NCBI GenBank assembly: GCA_036266995.1
Contig: DATAWX010000066.1
Coordinates: 1 to 30,473, forward strand
Direction of reading: 5' to 3'
Length of the DNA stretch: 30,473 bases
From: GCA-003244245 sp036266995
GTDB taxonomy: Bacteria > Actinomycetota > Actinomycetes > Mycobacteriales > Pseudonocardiaceae
Shown here: positions 24,718 through 30,473 of the stretch, piece after piece
How positions within the stretch are numbered: the first letter of the stretch is position 1
Layout of the letters: the number at the start of each line of letters is the position of its first letter
Translations under genes and position numbers: made by a program
Notes under the pieces: model-generated
Seen by the model: only the letters and a program-made list of their open reading frames with translations
Told to the model about the DNA's origin: nothing
Database searches by the model: none

Positions 24718-25509
24718 GTGGCTCAGCGCGCCGCCCGCTCATCCTGGGCACACATCAGCCGTCCGCGACCGGCGGCGCGGCTGCGGTTGATCTGCCTGCC
24801 CGCCGCCGGTGGCGGCGCGAGCAGGTACCGGGATTGGCCGGCTCACCTCCCCGACGGCGTGGAGGTCGTGTCGGTCCAGCTGCCCGGTCGGGAGAACCGT
24901 TTCGACGAGCAGCCGATCGATTCGATGGACCAGCTGGTCGGTTCGTTGCTCGACGGGCTGGCCGGCAATCTCATCGCTCCGTTCGCGCTGTTCGGCCACA
25001 GCATGGGAGCGCTGATCGCGTTCGAGCTGGCCCGCCGGCTCCGCAGCCTGGGGGGCATGGCGCCGGTGCACCTGTTCGCCTCCGGGTGCCGTGCGCCCCA
25101 CCTGCCGAGCCGCTCGCCGGACCGGCACACCCTTCCTGACCGGGAGTTCATCGCCGCCATCGAGGAACTGGGCGGGATCCCGCCGGAGCTGCTGGCGGAG
25201 AGCCAGTTCCTGGACGCGATGCTGCCCGCGTTGCGCAGCGACTGCACCCTGGTCGAGACCTACGTGGCCGGCCCGCAGGCCCCGCTGAGCTGCCCGGTGT
25301 CCGCCTTCGGTGGCCTGCGGGACGAGGAGGTCCTTCCCGAGGACGTACGAGCCTGGTCGCGCCACACGACCGGGCCCTTCCGGGTGCACCTGCTGCCAGG
25401 AGACCACTTCTTCGTCAACTCCGCGCGCTCGGACCTGCTCCGGCTGCTGGTGTCCGAGCTCGGATCGGCCGGTGCCGACCCGAGCGGAGCAACCCGCGTG
25501 GCTCGTTAG
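24718..25509 (+). CDS. Type II (editing) thioesterase, alpha/beta hydrolase
   Basis: A 263-residue stand-alone thioesterase of the GrsT/RifR-type family. It hydrolyses stalled or misprimed acyl groups from carrier proteins. Visible features are the N-terminal CLPAAGGGASRYRDW block, QLPGRENRF at 54-62, the nucleophile elbow GHSMG with Ser95, an aspartate in GGLRDEEV (Asp202) and the catalytic histidine in PGDHFF (His230), giving a complete triad. Length is normal for the family. It is the last gene of the operon and its TAG overlaps the stop of the opposing regulator. It is the only thioesterase in the window, but sequence features place it with editing enzymes; a releasing role cannot be excluded because the NRPS lacks its own TE. 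Confidence 0.95.
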   Translation: MAQRAARSSWAHISRPRPAARLRLICLPAAGGGASRYRDWPAHLPDGVEVVSVQLPGRENRFDEQPIDSMDQLVGSLLDGLAGNLIAPFALFGHSMGALIAFELARRLRSLGGMAPVHLFASGCRAPHLPSRSPDRHTLPDREFIAAIEELGGIPPELLAESQFLDAMLPALRSDCTLVETYVAGPQAPLSCPVSAFGGLRDEEVLPEDVRAWSRHTTGPFRVHLLPGDHFFVNSARSDLLRLLVSELGSAGADPSGATRVAR

Positions 25510-28500
25510 CCCGCGATCAATCTTCGCGGCGTCATCTCCGACAGCGGGTTTGGTCGGACGTCGATCTCGGCCATCTGGCGGGCATAGTTCTGGTAATGCC
25601 GGCGTGCTTCGCCGAGTCGACCTGCGTCGAGCAGTACTCCGACGAGGCTGCGATGGGCATCCTCGTCGTAGCGGTCACGCTCGAGCAGGCGCAGCGTGTA
25701 CCGGACGACCGCGTCGGTATCGCCGGCGTCACGCAGCCGTTGAGACAATGTCCGGAGGAGGGCGATGTAGGTGGCCCTGACTTCTTCGGCCAGGGTGGCG
25801 GCCCACTCCTGGTAGGGGTCATCCTCGAGGAAATCCCCGGTATGGATGGTGACGGCGGCCTTGAGTCGGGCGGTCGCATCCGGTTCTCTGGCTCGGTTCG
25901 CATCGAGGGCAGCGGTGGCTTGGGTGAGGAAGTCCTCGACGTCGACGCTCACCTGGGCACGGTTCAATGACACCGCGCCGTCGGTGGTATCCACTGGAGC
26001 CGCGCCTATGGGCTGTGGTTGAAGCACATCGCGGACCGTGGAGAGCAGTACGGAGAGTCGGTTGCCGGCCACGGCCGGGCCCACCCTTGGCCACAACAGC
26101 TCCATCAGCTGGTCACGGGGGGTCGGCCGCCGACGCGCAATCAGGATCTTCAACAGCTCTCGGGCTTTTTTCGACTGCCATGCGGTACTGGGAATGGGAA
26201 CCCCGTCTCGGACCACCCGGAAAACGCCCAGCGTCTGAATGAACACCGGGGGCGCGGAACGGACGAGCACCCCCAGCGGTCCGGCGACGCGACGCGACTC
26301 GACGTCGACGCCGTAGCCCCGAAGTGTCTGGTCCGCGAGGCGGCCGTCGAGGTGGGGTATGGGCGCGCCGAGGCGGGCGGCCACGACTCTGGTCGCAGCC
26401 TCCTCGAGTCGGCAGCCCGTTTCCTGCCAGATGTTGATGGCCTCTTGGAGCGAGGTGGCATCCGCGGGGGGATTGCGGGCGGCCAGCACGCTCAGCGTGA
26501 TGGCCTCGGCCAGTCCTGGGTTGTCCCGCCATTGCCGCGCGGCGACGGTAGCCCGGCTGGCGTCTGCCAGGGCGCCGTGGCGGTCACCGCTGATCAACTC
26601 GACCCAGCCGCGGGTCAGCAAGGCCGGAACCTTGCGAACTCCCTCATCCAGCTCCACAGCCTGGTCTGCGCGCTCACGAGCTCCCTTCGGATCATCAACC
26701 GCGGTGATGCGCGCGAGACCGATCAGCGCCGAGCTAAGGCCGAACACGTCGTGGCACGGCTCGGCGAGGATCAGGGCCTCCTCGTACGCCGCCCGGGCTC
26801 GCACCGGCTGACCCTTGGTCCGATGCAGGTCACCGAGACCGCATAGCGGCCAGGCCACGAATCGGGAGCCGATGCGCTGGAAGAGGTCGATGGCTACGGT
26901 GAAGTCAGCCGCCGCCTCCTCCAGCATCCCGAGGCGGGCGCGGGCGCGGGCGCGGGTGGTTAGTGCGTGCGCGATGATGAAGGGGTTCTCGCATCGCTCG
27001 CTGAGACTCAACGCAATCTGGGCGTCGGCCAACGCATCTCGAGGCGCACCCGCTTCGAAGTGATGAAATGCTTGACAAGCCCGAGTCCACGTCACCTGGA
27101 GCAGGTCGTCGCACTCCTCGGCGCAGCGCAGGGCATCAATGCAATGCACATCGGCCTGCAGCCAGTCGCCCTCGGCAGCGGCGAGCAGCGCGTAGACGTG
27201 GTGGACCCTGGACCACGCGCGTGGCTCGCCGCACCGTCGGGCCGCGGCACGGGCTCGGCTCGCCATCCTCCGCAGACCTACGAGGTCCCCAGTCATCCGG
27301 TAGGCACTCGCCGACAACGTCAATACCTGAATCTCGTCGAGCGTCTCCTCCCGGTCTAACCGGGTCTTCCCGATCAGAGCTTGCACCTCGGCGAACTCGC
27401 CGTGGGCGAAAGTGACCAGGCCGACCCGCCAGGCCAAGGCGGGCTCCAGCCCGTCTCGGTCGCGACTGGCACGCTGGAAGTGCTGCAGCGCTTGCGTCCA
27501 CTGTCCCCGCACCTGCTGCGCCTGTCCCAGAACCTGTTGGATTCGCGGGTCGTCGAGATACTCGGCTGGCAAATTGGCTGCCTGCAACACGGCCTCGAGT
27601 TGGCCACGCTCCACCATCGCACTACCATGATCAACTAAAAGTGATACGCACGCCGCGTGATCACCGGCTGCGAGGAGATGTTGCAGCGCTTCGGCCTGCG
27701 CCCCCCGCTCGAGGTAGTCCCTGGCCGCGGTCACGTGTAGGGCTGTCCGCTCGCTTGCCGACGGCACCGCCTCATGATCGAAGAAGTCTCGCAACGGACG
27801 CACAAGCGACCAGCCGCCGCCCCCACCAGTGCGCCGCACCAATCCCTGGCGACTCAGTTCGGCGAGCGCGATCATCGGAACGGTGAGTCCTTGCGTGATC
27901 TCCGTCATGAATTTGACTTCGCCAAAGATCGCCAACCTGCGTAGCAACTGCTGAACCCAGTCGTGGGCGGCGCCGATAATCTCCTCGGTCAGATAACCGT
28001 GGAATCGTTGTCCCGGGTCCGACAGCTGTCCCACCGCGGCTTGGCGCTGCTCCGGTTCGACCGCCCGCAACATCTCCACAGCACAGTGCACGGCCGAGGG
28101 CCAACCAGCAGTACGTTCCCAGACTTGCCTCGACAGGCCAGGCGGATCCTTCCCCACGGTCTTGCGCAGGAGTGTCTCGACATCGGCAACGTCGAAGGCA
28201 AGGTCCGGCGCATGGATCTCCGTAACATGACCGCGACCCCGCAGTCGCTGCAGGGAAAACGGCAGGTCACATCGTGAGATCAGTAGTAGATGCAGCTGCT
28301 CAGGTGCTCGCTGGCACAGATCTTCGACGACGCGGGCCGCAGCACTGCCGGGCTGCAGGACGTGCAAGTCGTCGAGGACAAGAACAAGATCCTTGCGAAG
28401 GGCACCTTGCAACCACAGACAGATGGCCTCGACAGAGGACTCCACCGAGTCTGCGTTCGGGGCGGCCGTAGCTGGCACTGCCGTCACCGACACATGCGCC

Positions 28501-28805
28501 CGTAATGCCCCGGACAGGCTCGCGAGCAGGCGGTTCGCATCCCCCTCGTGGGCCTCATACCGCAACCACGCGGTCGGGCGGCTGCGCGACCAGGCCGCCA
28601 CCGCCGTGGTCTTGCCCCACCCAGCCGCGCCGATCACCACACAGATCCGGCGCTTCGCAGCACGGTCCAAGAGCTCACCGACTGACGGGCGTTCGATGAG
28701 CTCGTCAGGTGGCGCGGACGGGGTTGGTCCAGATGGCCACGCCACCCTGGTGGCCTCGGCTTGTCTCGTGCATCCCGCGCGGACCGCGCGCCTGTTGGCC
28801 ACCAC
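25506..28805 (-). CDS. Large MalT-like STAND ATPase regulator with C-terminal SARP-type (wHTH-BTAD) unit
   Basis: A 1099-residue probable transcriptional regulator. Walker A GAAGWGKTT is at residues 59-67 and Walker B LVLVLDDLH near 141-149. LLLISRCDLPFSLQRLRGRG (about 173-192) matches the arginine-rich block of MalT/LuxR-type NOD proteins. Residues ~340-830 are helical, with TPR-like repeats. From about 853 a winged-helix domain (LGVFRVVRDG ... KKARELLKIL ... LLWPRV) is followed by a BTAD domain to the end. SARP proteins usually carry this DNA-binding unit at the N-terminus; here it is C-terminal. The GTG at 28805 is the longest possible start, with an in-frame stop two codons upstream and only a weak ribosome site. 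Three TTA codons (27357-27359, 27636-27638, 28503-28505 on the plus strand) suggest control by the rare leucyl-tRNA bldA. It probably controls the convergent NRPS operon, by context only. Confidence 0.9.
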   Translation of the reverse strand: MVANRRAVRAGCTRQAEATRVAWPSGPTPSAPPDELIERPSVGELLDRAAKRRICVVIGAAGWGKTTAVAAWSRSRPTAWLRYEAHEGDANRLLASLSGALRAHVSVTAVPATAAPNADSVESSVEAICLWLQGALRKDLVLVLDDLHVLQPGSAAARVVEDLCQRAPEQLHLLLISRCDLPFSLQRLRGRGHVTEIHAPDLAFDVADVETLLRKTVGKDPPGLSRQVWERTAGWPSAVHCAVEMLRAVEPEQRQAAVGQLSDPGQRFHGYLTEEIIGAAHDWVQQLLRRLAIFGEVKFMTEITQGLTVPMIALAELSRQGLVRRTGGGGGWSLVRPLRDFFDHEAVPSASERTALHVTAARDYLERGAQAEALQHLLAAGDHAACVSLLVDHGSAMVERGQLEAVLQAANLPAEYLDDPRIQQVLGQAQQVRGQWTQALQHFQRASRDRDGLEPALAWRVGLVTFAHGEFAEVQALIGKTRLDREETLDEIQVLTLSASAYRMTGDLVGLRRMASRARAAARRCGEPRAWSRVHHVYALLAAAEGDWLQADVHCIDALRCAEECDDLLQVTWTRACQAFHHFEAGAPRDALADAQIALSLSERCENPFIIAHALTTRARARARLGMLEEAAADFTVAIDLFQRIGSRFVAWPLCGLGDLHRTKGQPVRARAAYEEALILAEPCHDVFGLSSALIGLARITAVDDPKGARERADQAVELDEGVRKVPALLTRGWVELISGDRHGALADASRATVAARQWRDNPGLAEAITLSVLAARNPPADATSLQEAINIWQETGCRLEEAATRVVAARLGAPIPHLDGRLADQTLRGYGVDVESRRVAGPLGVLVRSAPPVFIQTLGVFRVVRDGVPIPSTAWQSKKARELLKILIARRRPTPRDQLMELLWPRVGPAVAGNRLSVLLSTVRDVLQPQPIGAAPVDTTDGAVSLNRAQVSVDVEDFLTQATAALDANRAREPDATARLKAAVTIHTGDFLEDDPYQEWAATLAEEVRATYIALLRTLSQRLRDAGDTDAVVRYTLRLLERDRYDEDAHRSLVGVLLDAGRLGEARRHYQNYARQMAEIDVRPNPLSEMTPRRLIAG

Positions 28806-28846
28806 GAACTAACAGTACCTCGGTTACATTTGTTTATCGGTCGAAA

Positions 28847-28874
28847 ATAATATCTTCGTCGCCGACGCTGACCA
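28847..28874 (-). promoter_or_regulatory. Candidate promoter of the regulator
   Basis: On the minus strand, TGGTCA (28869-28874) and TATTAT (28847-28852) are separated by 16 bases. This places a start site near 28840, about 35 nt before the GTG at 28805. The A/T-rich patch around 28830-28854 stands out in a GC-rich background. The match to the housekeeping consensus is moderate, and no experiment supports it. Confidence 0.35.
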
Positions 28875-28927
28875 GATCTTGTTCCGCGCCGACGTGCTGA
28901 TTACCGCAGCCGCCACTCACCGCAGCC

Positions 28928-28942
28928 GTTTGGTCACCAAAC
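28928..28942. promoter_or_regulatory. Perfect palindrome GTTTGGT-C-ACCAAAC, candidate operator
   Basis: Seven-base arms are separated by one base and pair perfectly. The site lies 123 nt upstream of the regulator start and about 54 nt upstream of its candidate -35 box. Size and symmetry fit a dimeric repressor or activator site. The binding protein is unknown. Confidence 0.4.
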
Positions 28943-29052
28943 CCCGACTACGCTGGGGTTGCTGTTCGTCACTCAAATCAATAGTTCTCATGGGCGCCCG
29001 GTTTGATCCCGCCGGCTACCAGCAGACAGCCGCCATCTCGGATCAGCGTTAC

Positions 29053-29070
29053 ATCGGACCAGGGTCCGAT
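29053..29070. promoter_or_regulatory. Perfect palindrome ATCGGACC-AG-GGTCCGAT with a third half-site
   Basis: Eight-base arms pair perfectly around two bases. A further segment, TCCGATGT at 29089-29096, is the exact complement of ACATCGGA at 29051-29058, so the left arm can pair with either partner. It could be an operator pair or alternative RNA hairpins. It sits 59 nt before the ABC remnant and far from the intact ABC ATPase, so it may belong to a lost gene. Confidence 0.4.
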
Positions 29071-29128
29071 CCCAACTCCGGACCCCGCTCCGATGTGCGC
29101 GCGCCCCGCATGCGGCAACATTGCTGAC

Positions 29129-29350
29129 ATGACCGAGGCACGCAACCTGACCGGGAAGTTCCGGCGTAGCGTGTTCGTGCGCTCACCCCGCCGCAGCGGA
29201 CTGACCAGGGTACTGACCAGCATGGGCGCGACAGTGCTCGCCGAACCCGGCCATGGGCTCTCGGTAACCGGCATGGACGCATGCATGATCGCATCAGCCG
29301 CCGCGGCGCATTACATCCCGATCCAGGAACTGACACCCAGCAGAGCGTGA
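29129..29350 (+). pseudogene. Remnant: C-terminal piece of a drug-type (ABC-2) ABC transporter ATPase
   Basis: An open frame of 73 codons from an ATG at 29129. Residues VRSPRR, GATVLAEPGHGLSVTGMDA and QELTPSRA follow, in order, the C-terminal domain of DrrA-like drug-export ATPases, which normally continues with ASLEEAFM. Here a TGA comes directly after SRA, so the last ~15 residues are missing. The whole nucleotide-binding domain (Walker A, signature, Walker B) is absent upstream. There is no convincing ribosome site before the ATG. I therefore call it a decayed fragment rather than a gene. The family link comes from recall of the C-terminal pattern and needs an alignment. Confidence 0.6.
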
Positions 29351-29501
29351 CCGACTCCGCTAAGCCTCGGGTGAGACCAAAGACGAGTGCACAGGTACGT
29401 CCGCGACTGGCAAGCCCGGTACCTCGGCATAGCCAACTTCTGCGAGTTGAGCGCCGGCCACCGAAGCCAATAGCCATCGATTCCAAGTACGATCCAAATA
29501 T

Positions 29502-29507
29502 GAGGAG
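29502..29507 (+). promoter_or_regulatory. Ribosome binding site of the ABC ATPase
   Basis: GAGGAG lies four bases before the ATG at 29512. The spacing is short, but no ribosome site precedes the alternative ATG at 29500, and starting at 29512 gives the standard N-terminus of the family. Confidence 0.5.
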
Positions 29508-29511
29508 TGGA

Positions 29512-30204
29512 ATGATCCAGCTTGAGGATGTCAGTAAGGCGTACCAGATGGGTAAGATCAAGGTACCGGTACTCCACGGTTTCGACCTCACCATCGACGA
29601 CGGTGAAATGGTGGCCATCATGGGCCCATCCGGATCGGGCAAGACCACGCTCATGAACATCCTGGGCTGTCTCGATGTCCCGACCAGCGGGCGCTATCTT
29701 CTCGACGGCACCGACGTCAGTCGGCTGTCTGACAACCGGCTGGCCAACATCCGCAGCAGCAAGATCGGGTTCGTATTCCAGTCGTTCAACCTCGTTTCGC
29801 GCACCAGCGCAATCCGCAACGTCGAACTTCCTCTGATCTACGCCGGGGTGCGCGCTCGGCGCAATCAGGCCCGGCTGGCCTTGGCTCAGGTCGGCCTGAG
29901 CGACCGCGAGAAGCACATGCCCAATGAGCTCTCCGGCGGTCAGCAACAGCGGGTGGCGATCGCCCGGGCGCTGATCAACGATCCCACGCTCCTGCTCGCA
30001 GACGAGCCCACAGGCAACCTCGACACCTCCTCCAGCATCGAGATCATGAAGTTGCTCGGCGCACTTAATGACGCCGGCCGCACGGTCGTGATCATCACAC
30101 ACGAGGAGGAGGTTGCCCGGTTCGCCAAGCGGGTCGTGCGGATGCGCGACGGGCACATTGAAAGTGACGAGGTGCAGCGGAGCCGGACGGAGGTCAGCGC
30201 GTGA
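29512..30204 (+). CDS. MacB/LolD-type ABC transporter ATP-binding protein
   Basis: A 230-residue soluble ATPase that would power an MacB-type (FtsX-fold) permease. All ABC motifs are intact: Walker A GPSGSGKTT at 38-46, the family-specific LMNILGCLDVPTSGRYLLDG at 47-66, Q-loop Gln90, signature LSGGQQQR at 140-147, Walker B LLLADEP at 160-166 with the catalytic Glu165, and H-loop His197. Length is normal. The open frame extends upstream to 29281, but those residues are not ATPase-like. The stop overlaps a GTG that begins like a MacB permease but is interrupted after 11 codons, so the usual partner is missing here. Substrate and any link to the peptide cluster are unknown. Confidence 0.93.
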   Translation: MIQLEDVSKAYQMGKIKVPVLHGFDLTIDDGEMVAIMGPSGSGKTTLMNILGCLDVPTSGRYLLDGTDVSRLSDNRLANIRSSKIGFVFQSFNLVSRTSAIRNVELPLIYAGVRARRNQARLALAQVGLSDREKHMPNELSGGQQQRVAIARALINDPTLLLADEPTGNLDTSSSIEIMKLLGALNDAGRTVVIITHEEEVARFAKRVVRMRDGHIESDEVQRSRTEVSA

Positions 30205-30236
30205 ACCTGGGTGGGCACGCCGAACAGAACAAGTAG
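30201..30236 (+). pseudogene. Possible start of a lost MacB-type permease gene
   Basis: A GTG overlapping the ATPase TGA (GTGA) opens an 11-residue frame MNLGGHAEQNK and then TAG. MacB-type permeases are normally encoded at exactly this overlapping position and often begin with a similar short N-terminus before the first membrane helix. No membrane-helix coding follows in any plus-strand frame before the next gene. I infer that the permease was deleted. The match is only four or five residues, so this remains tentative. Confidence 0.3.
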
Positions 30237-30287
30237 CTGGAAGGCGTTTGATCTGCACTAAGGCAGCCGTTACGCCCGAACGTGGGA

Positions 30288-30293
30288 TACGCT
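30288..30293 (+). promoter_or_regulatory. -10 element (TACGCT) of the GAF gene, probably leaderless
   Basis: TACGCT fits the actinobacterial TANNNT -10 pattern and ends six bases before the GTG at 30300. That spacing would start the transcript at the start codon itself. No Shine-Dalgarno sequence precedes the GTG or the ATGs at 30306 and 30327, which supports leaderless translation. I see no clear -35 box. Confidence 0.35.
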
Positions 30294-30299
30294 CTGATC

Positions 30300-30473
30300 G
30301 TGTCGATGCCGGCCGTGCCGAGCAAGATGCCGGCCGATGACTACCGGTTGCACCGGATCGAGTCCGTGACCGATGCGGCGCTTGCCCACCTCGATGTCGA
30401 GGACCTGTTGGGTGAGTTGCTGGACCGGGTGCGGGAGCTCCTTGAGGTCGACACAGCCTCTGTGTTCCTGCTC
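30300..30473 (+). CDS. GAF-domain sensor protein, 5' end only
   Basis: The frame runs off the window end. After a short N-terminus, RIESVTDAALAHLDVEDLL and LLDRVRELLEVDTASVFLL form the opening helix and first strand of a GAF domain. GAF domains of this type bind small ligands and in actinomycetes usually precede a histidine kinase or a PP2C/SpoIIE phosphatase; which one cannot be seen. Possible starts are GTG 30300, ATG 30306 and ATG 30327. I chose 30300 because of the -10 element six bases upstream. It looks unrelated to peptide synthesis and may mark the edge of the cluster. Confidence 0.7.
   Translation, partial: MSMPAVPSKMPADDYRLHRIESVTDAALAHLDVEDLLGELLDRVRELLEVDTASVFLL

Larger units (their letters stand above)
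28806..29511. other. Non-coding and decayed region between the regulator and the ABC ATPase
   Basis: About 700 bases without an intact recognisable gene. They hold the regulator promoter candidate, two perfect palindromes (28928-28942 and 29053-29070) and a decayed ABC ATPase tail (29129-29350). Between 29351 and 29499 I see nothing beyond an open frame continuous with the ABC ATPase; it has no ATPase-like content and no ribosome site, so I treat it as untranslated. A 28-codon minus-strand frame (28834-28920) ends inside the regulator leader and is not supported as a gene. Confidence 0.6.

Noticed and set aside
28834..28920. 28-codon minus-strand frame ending just upstream of the regulator
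   Set aside because: Its GTG start has no ribosome site, it overlaps the candidate promoter and I recognise no similarity; a leader peptide is possible but unsupported.
28978..29286. Minus-strand 102-codon frame across the palindrome and the ABC remnant
   Set aside because: No recognisable motif, and it is largely antisense to the ATPase-like remnant.
29281..29511. Upstream extension of the ABC ATPase frame
   Set aside because: The extra 77 residues are rich in Pro, Arg and Ser and unlike the family; the family N-terminus and a ribosome site place the start at 29512.
1..30473. tRNA, rRNA, CRISPR array, insertion sequence or phage attachment site
   Set aside because: I saw no such structure on reading through; the only large repeats are the NRPS modules themselves.

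Overview
The window is a high-GC actinomycete chromosome segment. The C/G-ending codons, GTG starts, MbtH partner and BTAD-type regulator all fit that. A Pseudonocardiales-like host is my impression only; no rRNA or other taxonomic marker is present. About 25.5 kb is the downstream part of a non-ribosomal peptide synthetase (NRPS) gene cluster, and the last 5 kb is its regulator and a scarred edge.

Positions 1-23162 hold two NRPS genes. The first is cut by the window start (end of a C domain, then A-T). It overlaps by 4 nt the second, a 6786-residue protein read as C-A-T-E / C-A-T / C-A-T-E / C-A-T / C-A-T-E. Every C domain type fits its upstream neighbour: a D-accepting type follows E and an L-accepting type follows a plain C-A-T module. 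The six visible modules therefore predict a strictly alternating L,D,L,D,L,D chain. The carrier-protein serines recur every ~7.84-7.92 kb, so the line is three copies of one (CAT)(CATE) bimodule, the first split between two genes. The A-domain pocket codes fall into three sets: DALLIG(A/S)VVK for modules 0, 1 and 5; DVFSVAIVYK for modules 2 and 3; DAYWWGGTFK, Val-like, for module 4. No cis thioesterase exists and the last domain is an epimerase with almost no tail. This resembles lines whose peptide is released by a separate penicillin-binding-protein-like cyclase, which would lie outside this window.

Positions 23159-25509 carry an MFS exporter (ATGA overlap with the NRPS), an MbtH-like A-domain partner and a type II editing thioesterase. 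All are on the same strand with short gaps and probably form one operon with the NRPS genes. The operon meets, tail to tail with stop codons sharing 4 bp, a 1099-residue minus-strand regulator (25506-28805). That regulator has an N-terminal MalT-like STAND ATPase, a helical repeat middle and a C-terminal winged-helix plus BTAD unit. It contains three TTA leucine codons.

Positions 28806-30473 are a mosaic: a regulator promoter candidate, two perfect palindromes, a decayed C-terminal piece of a drug-type ABC ATPase, an intact MacB-type ABC ATPase whose permease seems to be lost after a few codons, and the 5' end of a GAF-domain gene that may be leaderless. This looks like the recombined edge of the cluster.
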